Source: Sphingomonas panacisoli
Lineage (GTDB): Bacteria > Pseudomonadota > Alphaproteobacteria > Sphingomonadales > Sphingomonadaceae
Direction of reading: 5' to 3'
NCBI RefSeq assembly: GCF_007859635.1
Contig: NZ_CP042306.1
Span: 2,480,001 to 2,544,000, forward strand
Length of the DNA: 64,000 nt
Program-made: the position numbers and the translations under genes
The notes under the pieces: model-generated
What the model was told of the DNA's origin: nothing
Databases searched by the model: none
Seen by the model: the letters and a program-made list of their open reading frames with translations, nothing else
Shown: one piece after another, positions 1 through 8,015 of the stretch
Layout of the letters: the number at the start of each line of letters is the position of its first letter
How positions within the stretch are numbered: the first letter of the stretch is position 1

Positions 1-1084
1 ACCCGGTCGTAACCGCCCCGTCGAAGTCGGACCCGAGCCCGACGTGATCGATCCCCACCAGATCGCGGACATAGGCGATGGCCTTGGCGACATCGGCGGG
101 CTTGGTCGAACAAACCGCCGCGTCCCAGTATCCGATCCCGATCACCCCGCCGGTCTTCGCGATCCCGCGCACCTCGTCGTCGGTCAAGTTGCGGTTGACC
201 TTGCAGGTCGCCTGCACCCCGCCATGGCTGGACACGAGCGGGCGGCGCGCCATCGCGATGATTTCCGCGACCGCGGCGTGGCTCGAATGCGCGACATCGA
301 CCACCATGCCGAGCTTCTCCATCCGCCGCACCACCGCGACGCCGAGCGGGGTCAGCCCGCCTTTCTTCAGCCCGTGCATCGACCCCGCGACGTCATTGTC
401 GAAGAAATGCGCGAGCCCCGCCATCCGGAACCCGGCGGCGTAGAGCTTGTCGAGATTGGCGATATTGCCCTCAAGGTCCTGCAGTCCCTCGATCGACAGC
501 ATCGCGCCGACCGGCGGCTGACGCGGGGGGCTTGTGACGATGCTTGGCGGCGCGACGGGCCAGCGGCCAGGATCGGCGCGATCGACCATCAGCCGCATCA
601 GGTCCTGCGCACTCGTAATCAGCCGCATCTGCCCGTTCGACCGTGCGGCGAAATCCTTCAGCTTGTCGGCATGATAGAGCGACCGCTGGAGCAGCGACCC
701 CCAGGTCCGTACCGGCTGCAGATCGGCGATCACCAAGGTCGTGATGTTGTCGGTGTCGCCCGAGTTGCCGTCGTAATTCTGCCCCTTCGGCGTCTTGGTC
801 ACCGACGAGAAAATCTGGAGCGCGTAATGCCCTTCCTGCAGCCGCGGCAGATCGACCATCCCGCGCGTCGATCGCGTCAGCAGATCGCGTTTCCACAGCA
901 GCGAATCGGCATGCATGTCGGCGACATCGAGCGTCCTCTGCAACGCAGCCGCACGCGGGCTGACGGCGAAGGCGACCGGCTGCACCTTGTTCTGCTGGTT
1001 CTCGACGATGCCCGGCGCGAACACGAAGAAGGCGACGGCGGCGATCAGGATTAGGCCAAGGCCGCCAAAAATCCACTTACGCAT
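1..1084 (-). CDS. membrane dipeptidase (peptidase M19), C-terminus outside window
   Basis: The minus-strand frame starts at ATG 1084 and stays open to base 1, so about 361 residues are visible. It opens with an N-terminal membrane/signal segment (MRKWIFGGLGLILIAAVAFF). Zinc-dipeptidase hallmarks follow: DMHADS (HxD metal pair, about residue 57), LSIEGLQDL (metal Glu), VDVAHSSH, SSHGGVQ and GSDFDG near the edge. The family hydrolyses dipeptides at the membrane or in the periplasm. Start choice: GGAGG lies 9 bases upstream, at the edge of a two-hairpin repeat. The C-terminus is missing only because the window ends. Confidence 0.88.
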   Translation of the reverse strand, partial: MRKWIFGGLGLILIAAVAFFVFAPGIVENQQNKVQPVAFAVSPRAAALQRTLDVADMHADSLLWKRDLLTRSTRGMVDLPRLQEGHYALQIFSSVTKTPKGQNYDGNSGDTDNITTLVIADLQPVRTWGSLLQRSLYHADKLKDFAARSNGQMRLITSAQDLMRLMVDRADPGRWPVAPPSIVTSPPRQPPVGAMLSIEGLQDLEGNIANLDKLYAAGFRMAGLAHFFDNDVAGSMHGLKKGGLTPLGVAVVRRMEKLGMVVDVAHSSHAAVAEIIAMARRPLVSSHGGVQATCKVNRNLTDDEVRGIAKTGGVIGIGYWDAAVCSTKPADVAKAIAYVRDLVGIDHVGLGSDFDGAVTTG

Positions 1085-1097
1085 CCACCACCCCCTC

Positions 1098-1185
1098 CGT
1101 CATGCCGGGCTCGTCCCGGCATCCGCCTATCCGCCAGCGATGCAGCTTGAGGCACGGCAGGCCCCGGCACAAGGCCGGGGTGACG
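1098..1185. repeat. two-hairpin REP-like element, copy 1
   Basis: The element sits between folA and the dipeptidase. It starts CGTCA and ends TGACG, and contains two perfect hairpins: ATGCCGGG (1102-1109) with CCCGGCAT (1115-1122), and CCCCGGC (1162-1168) with GCCGGGG (1174-1180). It is related, in inverted orientation, to 18152-18247, sharing both hairpins and the inner motif GGCACGGCAG. It abuts the folA stop codon on one side and the dipeptidase Shine-Dalgarno on the other. Confidence 0.85.
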
Positions 1186-1186
1186 A

Positions 1187-1654
1187 TCAGGACTTGGCGA
1201 GCGTCACGAAACTATAGGCGGGCCGATCACCCTCGGCGGCATGATCCTCTCGCGCGTCCTCGCGCCAGCCCGCAAACGCCGGCACGCTGACATCCCCCGC
1301 GGCATCGAGATGCACCTCGGTCAGCTCGACCCGATCAGCGTGTTCGAGGAGCAGTGCGAAGATTTCCGCCCCTCCAATCACCATCGCTTCGTCGCCGGCG
1401 AGCTTCAGCGCCTCATCCACCGACCGCACGACATCCGCGCCCTCCGCCGACCACGCGGGGTCACGCGTCAGCACGATATGCCGCCGCCCGGGCAGCGGCG
1501 ACGGGAAGCTCTCGAAGGTCTTGCGCCCCATGATCATCGGCTTGCCCGTGGTCAGCGCCTTGAAGCGCTTGAGATCGGCGGGGAGATGCCATGGCAAGCC
1601 GCCGTCGCGGCCGATCACGCCATTGTCGGCGCGTGCGAGGATGAGCGTGATCAT
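1187..1654 (-). CDS. folA: dihydrofolate reductase
   Basis: This 155-residue protein has the normal size for a chromosomal DHFR. It reduces dihydrofolate to tetrahydrofolate with NADPH in the cytosol. Visible family features are the N-terminal strand MITLILARADNGVIG, the WHLPADLKRFKALT substrate helix with its acidic residue, and the cofactor motif MGRKTFES. It is third in a minus-strand series thyA, hemerythrin, folA. That pairing makes metabolic sense, because ThyA produces the dihydrofolate that FolA recycles. A two-hairpin repeat follows directly after its stop codon. Confidence 0.95.
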   Translation of the reverse strand: MITLILARADNGVIGRDGGLPWHLPADLKRFKALTTGKPMIMGRKTFESFPSPLPGRRHIVLTRDPAWSAEGADVVRSVDEALKLAGDEAMVIGGAEIFALLLEHADRVELTEVHLDAAGDVSVPAFAGWREDAREDHAAEGDRPAYSFVTLAKS

Positions 1655-1694
1655 GCGCCCGCTCTGCCACGGCGCGCCTGAGAAAACGAGCCGC

Positions 1695-2213
1695 TTAGCT
1701 TTTGGCGTGCTTCTTCACGTAAGCGTCGGGATCCTTGTCCACGACCTTTACCCCGTCGAGGTGCTGTGCCTCGAACGTCGCGAACTGCACGGCCAGATCA
1801 TGACGTTCCTTCAGGCTGGCATGCTTGCGGAAATCGGTGAGGCCCTGTCGCTCTTCCTCCGCCATGTGGTCGCTGTTCGCCTTGTTGCAGGCGCCGACCG
1901 CCTCGAACCACGCCTTCGACCCGACCTTGTGCTTCTGCACGGCTTCGCCGGTGTCGCGGATGTCGTTGTGGTCCTCGATCGCGTCCTCGGTTTCCTCGGC
2001 CGCGGAATCGGCGTCATTCCCGCCCGTCCCAATCTTCATCAAGCGCGGATAGAAAAAGCGCTCTTCGGCCTCCGCGTGCGAGTCGAGCAGGTTCTTCAAC
2101 CTTCCCCAGATCGCCGCCAGGGCCTCGGTGTCCTTCGGGTCGATACTGTCGATCTGCGCGAACATGCTGCGTTGCTGCGCGTGTTCGTCGAGGATGAGTT
2201 GCGTGATGTCCAT
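1695..2213 (-). CDS. hemerythrin HHE-domain protein
   Basis: This 172-residue protein is predicted to be all-helical, with the histidine/carboxylate pattern of HHE di-iron proteins: ILDEHAQQ near the N-terminus, HAEAEERFFYP (HxxxE), EDHNDIRD, and NSDHMAEEE near residue 125. Such proteins bind O2 or NO, or act in iron and stress handling; the ligand cannot be told from sequence. It lies between thyA and folA on the same strand, 34 bases after thyA and 40 before folA, so cotranscription is likely. The C-terminal tail is lysine-rich. Confidence 0.88.
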   Translation of the reverse strand: MDITQLILDEHAQQRSMFAQIDSIDPKDTEALAAIWGRLKNLLDSHAEAEERFFYPRLMKIGTGGNDADSAAEETEDAIEDHNDIRDTGEAVQKHKVGSKAWFEAVGACNKANSDHMAEEERQGLTDFRKHASLKERHDLAVQFATFEAQHLDGVKVVDKDPDAYVKKHAKS

Positions 2214-2247
2214 CCCGCCTCAACCGCGCTGGGCGAACCCGGTTCCG

Positions 2248-3042
2248 TCAGACCGCGACCGGCGCCTTGATGTGCGCCTGCGCCTCGTAGCCGACGAGCT
2301 GGAAGTCCTCATATTCGTAGGCGTCGATCGACGCCGGCTTGCGCAGGATCTCGAGCTTCGGCAGCCGCCCCGTTTCACGCCCAAGCTGCTCGCGCGCTTG
2401 CTCCAGATGGTTCGAATAAAGGTGACAATCGCCACCGGTCCACACGAACTCGCCGACCTCCAACCCCACCTGCTGCGCGAGCATGTGCGTGAGCAGCGCG
2501 TAGCTCGCGATGTTGAACGGCACGCCGAGGAAGATATCGGCCGAACGCTGGTAGAGCTGCAGGCTCAGCTTCCCGTTCGCGACATAGCATTGGAACAGGC
2601 AGTGGCACGGCGCGAGCGCCATGGCGTGGAGTTCGCCGGGGTTCCATGCGCTCACCACCATGCGGCGGCTGGCGGGATTGACCTTCAGCGTCTCGATCAG
2701 TTCGGCGATCTGGTCGACATGTCCGCCGTCCGCGGTCGCCCAGTCGCGCCACTGCTTGCCATAGACCGGGCCGAGATCGCCATTCTCGTCGGCCCACTCG
2801 TCCCAGATGCTGACCTTGCGATCGTGCAGCCACTGGACGTTGGTGTCGCCGCGCAGGAACCACAGCAGTTCGACGATGATCGAGCGCAGATGGAGTTTCT
2901 TGGTGGTCAGGACCGGAAAGCCCTCGCTCAAGTCGAAGCGCATCTGGTGGCCGAACACGCTACGCGTCCCCGTGCCGGTGCGGTCCATTTGCTCGGCCCC
3001 ATGGTCGAGCGCGCGCTGCATCAGGTCGAGATATTGCCGCAT
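2248..3042 (-). CDS. thyA: thymidylate synthase
   Basis: The 264-residue protein matches the usual ThyA length. It methylates dUMP to dTMP using methylene-tetrahydrofolate and releases dihydrofolate. Signatures are the N-terminal [15 protein letters not shown], the arginine-rich phosphate-binding region [11 protein letters not shown], the catalytic cysteine in [11 protein letters not shown] (about residue 147), and [18 protein letters not shown]. It heads the minus-strand set with the hemerythrin protein and folA. The divergent JAMM gene begins only 23 bases away, so the two promoters must be packed into or next to coding sequence. Confidence 0.96.
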   Translation of the reverse strand: MRQYLDLMQRALDHGAEQMDRTGTGTRSVFGHQMRFDLSEGFPVLTTKKLHLRSIIVELLWFLRGDTNVQWLHDRKVSIWDEWADENGDLGPVYGKQWRDWATADGGHVDQIAELIETLKVNPASRRMVVSAWNPGELHAMALAPCHCLFQCYVANGKLSLQLYQRSADIFLGVPFNIASYALLTHMLAQQVGLEVGEFVWTGGDCHLYSNHLEQAREQLGRETGRLPKLEILRKPASIDAYEYEDFQLVGYEAQAHIKAPVAV

Positions 3043-3065
3043 GTCCCCGATCTAACGGTCTGCGG

Positions 3066-3548
3066 ATGGGTCGCCAAGCCGAACGAAATCATCCGTGGTG
3101 GATAAGTCATGGATTGGTCGCATCGCCTCACCCGCGCACCATCGATCCAGTGCCTGCGTCCCCTCCTCCACCGGAAACCGAGCCGCGCGACCGCGATTGG
3201 GCATGTCGGTTGTTCGCGGGCATCGCGGACGAGCAATCGGAGGTCATGGCATTGGTCTATTTCGATCCGGATTGGAGATACCTCGGCATGCGCCATTGCG
3301 CGTCGGGCGACTCCGGCTGCGTCGCCGTCCCGATCCGCGAGATCGCCCGCGACGTGCTGACCCTCGATGTGCGGCTGGTCCTGATGGCGCACAACCATCC
3401 GGGCGGCGATCATCGGCCCAGCAAGGACGATTTGGCGGTCACGTCACGGCTCTCGCGCACGCTCGACGCGATCGGCGTCAGGCTGGTCGATCATCTGATA
3501 GTGGGGCGCAACGGCTGCACGAGCCTGCGCGACGAAGGTTATCTCTAG
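3066..3548 (+). CDS. JAMM/MPN-domain protein, RadC-like, without helix-hairpin-helix part
   Basis: This 160-residue protein carries a complete JAMM metal motif, HNHPGGD-RPSKDD (HxH-x7-S-x2-D), at about residues 110-123, as in the C-terminal domain of RadC. The N-terminal helix-hairpin-helix half of a full RadC is absent, and the first 45 residues are proline-rich and poorly conserved in appearance. The start is uncertain; TTG 3114 or later codons are possible. The family is linked to mobile DNA and repair, but no reaction is established for RadC. Its stop shares the CTAG tetramer with the convergent methyltransferase. Confidence 0.72.
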   Translation: MGRQAERNHPWWISHGLVASPHPRTIDPVPASPPPPETEPRDRDWACRLFAGIADEQSEVMALVYFDPDWRYLGMRHCASGDSGCVAVPIREIARDVLTLDVRLVLMAHNHPGGDHRPSKDDLAVTSRLSRTLDAIGVRLVDHLIVGRNGCTSLRDEGYL

Positions 3549-4267
3549 CCTGCGATCCTGCAGGCTTTGATGTCCTTGGGCTCGGGCCGAGCGCCGAACG
3601 CCTGGAACCGCGCCATATAACCGCCCGCCGACGGCATGTCGTCGAACGCCACCAATTTATACCCGACCGCGGCGAACTCGCATTGCAGCAGCTTGGGCGG
3701 CGTGCCGTGATCGACCGTCCGGCGATTGGCATCGACCACCACGACTTCGCCGGTGGCCTTCAGCGACGGACGAATGCGCCACAGGAATTCGTAGGGCTGC
3801 TCGATCTCGTGATACATGTGGATCATCAGCACGCGGTCGAAGCTGTTGTCGGGCAGCTTGGGATTGGCCGGATCGCCCAGCCGCACGCTGACATTGTCGA
3901 GCCGGTCGCGGACCACACGCTGCGCCAGCGCGTCGCGGACTTGCGGCACGATATCCTCCGCCACGACGCGGCCGTCCTTGCCGACGCGGCTCGCCAGGCG
4001 GATCGTATAATAGCCTTCGCCCGCGCCGATATCGGCGACGGTCATGCCCTTGGCGACGCCCGATTTGTTCATCACCTCGCCCGCCTCGTTCAGGCGGTCG
4101 CGGGCTTCCTCGGTCGACCAGCGCGCCGAGACGATCCTGGCGACCGGACGGTCAGCGGCCGGAAACGGTCCGACATTGTCGGGCTTGTCGCGCACCACCG
4201 CCGGCCCGCCGTCGCACGCGGCGACGAGCAGGATAGCGGGGATCAGGGCGACGGCGGCGCGGATCAA
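3545..4267 (-). CDS. class I SAM methyltransferase with lipoprotein signal
   Basis: The 240-residue reading uses TTG 4267, which overlaps the prfB stop codon (TTGA). This start gives a clean lipoprotein signal: IRAAVALIPAILLVAAC with the lipobox cysteine at residue 18. A Rossmann methyltransferase follows, with motif I VADIGAGEGYYTIRLA, an acidic VVAED strand and an NSFDRVLMIHMYHE segment. The reading frame also extends upstream inside prfB, but that part looks like shadow sequence. The substrate is unknown. The start codon and signal peptide are my interpretation; a cytosolic enzyme with a false signal is the alternative. Confidence 0.75.
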   Translation of the reverse strand: MIRAAVALIPAILLVAACDGGPAVVRDKPDNVGPFPAADRPVARIVSARWSTEEARDRLNEAGEVMNKSGVAKGMTVADIGAGEGYYTIRLASRVGKDGRVVAEDIVPQVRDALAQRVVRDRLDNVSVRLGDPANPKLPDNSFDRVLMIHMYHEIEQPYEFLWRIRPSLKATGEVVVVDANRRTVDHGTPPKLLQCEFAAVGYKLVAFDDMPSAGGYMARFQAFGARPEPKDIKACRIAG

Positions 4268-5391
4268 TCCACGTCCTCCACCTCGACCGCTTCGCCGGTC
4301 ACGCGTTGCGACAGCGCCGCGGCCATGAACGCTTCGAGATCGCCGTCGAGCACGTCCGACGGGCTGGTCGAGGTCACGCCGGTACGCAGGTCCTTCACCA
4401 GCTGATATGGTTGCAACACGTAGCTGCGGATCTGGTGCCCCCAACCAATATCGGTCTTGGTCGCATTCTCGGCATTGGCGACCGCCTCGCGCTCGGCCAG
4501 TTCGCGCTCGTAGAGCCGCGCGCGGAGCTGATTGTAGGCCTCGGCCTTATTCTTGTGCTGGCTGCGCTGGTTCTGGCACTGCACGACGATCCCGGTTGGG
4601 ATGTGCGTGATGCGAACCGCGGAGTCCGTGGTGTTGATGTGCTGCCCGCCCGCACCCGATGCGCGATAGGTATCGATGCGCAGATCGCTCTCGTTGTAAT
4701 TGACCTCGATATTCTCGTCGACGACCGGATAGACCCAGACGCTCGCGAAGCTGGTGTGCCGCCGCGCGGCGCTGTCGTACGGGCTGATCCGAACGAGGCG
4801 GTGCACACCGCTTTCCGTCTTGGCGTAGCCGTACGCATTCTCGCCCTTGAGCAGCAAGGTCGCTGACTTGATCCCGGCCTGTTCACCCGAATGCTGATCG
4901 ACCAGTTCGACCTTCAGTCCGTGGCGTTCGCCCCAGCGCTGGTACATGCGGCTGAGCATCCCTGCCCAGTCCTGGCTCTCGGTCCCGCCAGCGCCGGCGT
5001 TGATCTCGACATAGGTGTCGTTCGCGTCGGCCTCGCCGGCCAGCAACGCCTGGATCTTGTCGTGGTCGGCGCGCTTGGCGAGTTCGGCCAGCGCCTCGAC
5101 CGCTTGGCCCTCGAGTTCGGCGTCGCCCTCGGCCTCGGCCATTTCGACCAGTTCGACGTTGTCGGTCAGTTCCTGCTCGATCGATCGCGTCGCGTTGATC
5201 GCCTCGTCCAGCCGGCGGCGTTCGCGCATGACTTCCTGCGCGGCCTTGGGATCGTTCCACAGGCTCTGGTCCTCGACCCGTGCGTTGAGCTCGTCGAGCC
5301 GGCGAAGCGCGCGGTCCCAGTCGAGGAATCGCCGCAGCAACGCCAGCGCCTCGTTGATCGTATCGACATGCGATTGCGCTTCGGCGCGCAT
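4264..5391 (-). CDS. prfB: peptide chain release factor 2
   Basis: The 375-residue factor releases nascent chains at UGA and UAA. The catalytic GGQ loop is present (RASGAGGQHINTTDSAVR), as are TESGVHRLVR and SQHKNKAEA. The stop-recognition tripeptide, SPF in E. coli, reads SPY here (RISPYDSAARRHTSF). No in-frame UGA and no programmed +1 frameshift site occur in the first 40 codons, so the gene lacks the autoregulation seen in enterobacteria. It follows mrcA on the same strand, an order also seen in other alphaproteobacteria. Confidence 0.96.
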   Translation of the reverse strand: MRAEAQSHVDTINEALALLRRFLDWDRALRRLDELNARVEDQSLWNDPKAAQEVMRERRRLDEAINATRSIEQELTDNVELVEMAEAEGDAELEGQAVEALAELAKRADHDKIQALLAGEADANDTYVEINAGAGGTESQDWAGMLSRMYQRWGERHGLKVELVDQHSGEQAGIKSATLLLKGENAYGYAKTESGVHRLVRISPYDSAARRHTSFASVWVYPVVDENIEVNYNESDLRIDTYRASGAGGQHINTTDSAVRITHIPTGIVVQCQNQRSQHKNKAEAYNQLRARLYERELAEREAVANAENATKTDIGWGHQIRSYVLQPYQLVKDLRTGVTSTSPSDVLDGDLEAFMAAALSQRVTGEAVEVEDVD

Positions 5392-5461
5392 CGGGAAACT
5401 CCAAAATCAAACGTAACGTGCGCGGTCGAGCGCCGCGCACATACCAATGTAGGAAGCGGAC

Positions 5462-7960
5462 CTAGTAGATACCGCCCTGCCGTTGCAAGAAATCGCCGTC
5501 GTCGTTCGCCTTGGGCGGCGGCGGGGCCTTGGTCGCGATGGGGGTCGGCAAGTCGCGGCGGATCGGGCCACGGCGAAGATCGCTTTCGGGCTTGAACGCT
5601 TCCCAGATTACCGACGCCTTGGGATCGTCGGTCGGCCACGAGCCGTAGACCGGCTTGCCCGACGCGCGATCGATCCGCACCATCTGGATGCCCGGCGGGG
5701 CGCGGAACGGGATCTTGGGCATGCCGTCATACGCCTTGATCGCCCATTCCTTGAAGATCGGCGCGGCAAGGGTACCGCCCTGTGCGTAGCCGCCCAGGTT
5801 CACCGGTGTGTCGTACCCGATATAGACGCCGGCGATCATCTGCGGCGTGCCGCCGATGAACCACACGTCCTTCGGGCCGGAGTTGGTGCCGGTCTTGCCG
5901 AACATCGGCCGATCGAGATCGCGCAGCACGACCGCGGTGCCGCGCTGGATCACGCCTTCGGCGATATGCACCATCTGATACGCGCTCAGCGGCTCGACGA
6001 TCTGCTTCAGCCGGACGACCGGGCGCGGCATTGGCTTGCCGTTCCAATCGGGCGCGTTGCAGCGATCGCACGGACGCCAATTCTCCGGCCAGATCACGTT
6101 GCCGCGCCGGTCCTGGACATAGTCGATCAACGTCGATGGCCGCCCGCGCCCGTTATTCTCCAGGATCGAATACGCGTTGACCATCCGCGACACGGTGGTC
6201 TCGCCCGCACCGAGCGAGAACGATAGATAAGGCGGATATTTGCCGACGCCGATCTGGTCCATCAGCTTGACGACGTTCGACATGCCGGTCTGCGCCGCCG
6301 CACGGACGGTCATCAGGTTGCGCGACTGCTCGACGCCCCAGCGCATCGTGTGCGGTCCCGACCCGCCGCCGCCGCCGAAGTTGCGGAAACATTTCTGGCC
6401 GAGCCGCGCGCCCTGATAAACGCAGAACGGCCCATCGACGATGATCGACGCCGGGGTCAGCCCGGCCTGCAGCGCCGCGGCATAGACGATCGGCTTGATG
6501 GTCGATCCCGGCTGGCGCATCGCCTGGGTCGTCCGGTTGAACGCCTGGACGCGGCTGTCGAACCCGCCCTGCATCGCTAGAATGCGGCCGGTCGCCGGTT
6601 CCTCGACTAGGAAGCCGCCCGAAATCTTCGGGATCGAACGCAACGCATAGCCGCCACCTTCGGGCGCGACCGCCAGGATATCGCCGACCTTGATCGCGTC
6701 GGCCGCGACGCCGCCGCCGCCGCGGATCGGCATCGACGCCGCGCTGCGCGACATCGTTCCGGTCTTGCCGTCGGCAAAGCCCAGCCCGAAACTGCCGCCG
6801 GCATCGGTGACGATTGCCGCCTGCCAATCTTCGTAATCGAGCGCGATATTGCTGCCCAGCAGAGCGCTCTGCCAGCTCGATCCGATCTCGACATGCTTGA
6901 GCGGCCCGGTCCAACCGCGCCCGCGATCGTAGCGGAGCAGGCCGTTTCGCAACGCCTTCTGCGCGAGCGTCTGCTGGGCGGGGTCGAACGACGTCCGTAC
7001 CCACAGCCCGCCGGCATAGACGCTGAACGGATTGCGCCCGCCTTCGGGATTCTCGCCGAACTTCTCGATCAACTGGCGGCGGACTTCTTCCATGAAATAG
7101 CCCGGCACCGATTCGAACGATGCGGTACGCTTGTTGACCGTGCCGAGCGGCGCGTTGACCGCGGCGTCGTGCTGCGCCTGGTTGATATAGCCGTTGGCCA
7201 GCATCTCGTTGAGCACGTAGTTGCGCCGCGCCTTCGCCCGCTCCGTCTGGCGATCGGGATCATACCCGGACGGCGCCTTGGGCAGGATCGCGAGATAGGC
7301 GAATTCGGGGATCGTCAGCTGGCTGACGTCCTTGTCGAAATAAGCATGCGCCGCCGCCTCGACGCCGTAGGCGTTGCGGCCGAGGAAGATCGTGTTGAGG
7401 TAGATTTCGAGAATCTGCTGTTTGGTCAGCACATTCTCGATGCGATAGGCGAGGATCGCCTCCTTCAACTTGCGCGTATAGCTGCGCTCGTTGCCGACCA
7501 GCAGGTTCTTCGCGACCTGCTGCGTGATCGTCGAGGCGCCGCGCGCGCGCCCGCTCGACCGCAGATTGTCGATCAGCGCGGAGACGATGCCCGGATAATC
7601 GACACCGTGGTGCGAAAAGAACGTCTTGTCCTCGGCCGATAGGAACGCGCCGACCAGCAACTTGGGATATTCGTCGAAGCTCAACTGAACGCGGCGTTCG
7701 CGGGCATAGGAGTAAACCGGCATGCCGTTGGTATCGCGCACGTTCGACGGCAGCGGCGGCTCGTACGTTTTGAGCGTATCGACCGACGGCAGGCCCGGCA
7801 TCACGAAGATCAGCAGCGCGGCATAAGCGAGCGCGATCATCAGCGCGATGAACGCCAGCACCTTGACCCACCACCGCCGCCACGCGCGGCGTACGAACCC
7901 CGGACTGCCGGGATCGCGCTTGATCGTGAAGTTAGTGTTCTCGGTAGCGTCGGCGGCCAT
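5462..7960 (-). CDS. mrcA: penicillin-binding protein 1A (bifunctional)
   Basis: The 832-residue class A PBP polymerises and crosslinks peptidoglycan in the periplasm. It has a short cytosolic N-terminus, one membrane segment (about residues 34-54, VKVLAFIALMIALAYAALL), and a glycosyltransferase domain with SAEDKTFFSHHG and TITQQVAKNLL. The transpeptidase domain has SxxK in PGSTIKP (about 485), SRNL (about 547) and KTGT (about 688). A glycine-rich loop (FGGGGGSG) precedes the SRN box. The tail after residue 790 is proline/lysine-rich. The gene lies between amiC and prfB in the conserved wall and translation cluster. Confidence 0.95.
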   Translation of the reverse strand: MAADATENTNFTIKRDPGSPGFVRRAWRRWWVKVLAFIALMIALAYAALLIFVMPGLPSVDTLKTYEPPLPSNVRDTNGMPVYSYARERRVQLSFDEYPKLLVGAFLSAEDKTFFSHHGVDYPGIVSALIDNLRSSGRARGASTITQQVAKNLLVGNERSYTRKLKEAILAYRIENVLTKQQILEIYLNTIFLGRNAYGVEAAAHAYFDKDVSQLTIPEFAYLAILPKAPSGYDPDRQTERAKARRNYVLNEMLANGYINQAQHDAAVNAPLGTVNKRTASFESVPGYFMEEVRRQLIEKFGENPEGGRNPFSVYAGGLWVRTSFDPAQQTLAQKALRNGLLRYDRGRGWTGPLKHVEIGSSWQSALLGSNIALDYEDWQAAIVTDAGGSFGLGFADGKTGTMSRSAASMPIRGGGGVAADAIKVGDILAVAPEGGGYALRSIPKISGGFLVEEPATGRILAMQGGFDSRVQAFNRTTQAMRQPGSTIKPIVYAAALQAGLTPASIIVDGPFCVYQGARLGQKCFRNFGGGGGSGPHTMRWGVEQSRNLMTVRAAAQTGMSNVVKLMDQIGVGKYPPYLSFSLGAGETTVSRMVNAYSILENNGRGRPSTLIDYVQDRRGNVIWPENWRPCDRCNAPDWNGKPMPRPVVRLKQIVEPLSAYQMVHIAEGVIQRGTAVVLRDLDRPMFGKTGTNSGPKDVWFIGGTPQMIAGVYIGYDTPVNLGGYAQGGTLAAPIFKEWAIKAYDGMPKIPFRAPPGIQMVRIDRASGKPVYGSWPTDDPKASVIWEAFKPESDLRRGPIRRDLPTPIATKAPPPPKANDDGDFLQRQGGIY

Positions 7961-8015
7961 AGGTCGCCCGCATTAGCAGGTCCGTTGGCGGTTGCCAGCC
8001 GTGTTCGACGAGCCG

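Noticed and set aside
5270..5391. Programmed frameshift in prfB
   Set aside because: The N-terminal region reads through without an in-frame UGA or slippery CUU-UGA, so no frameshift is needed.
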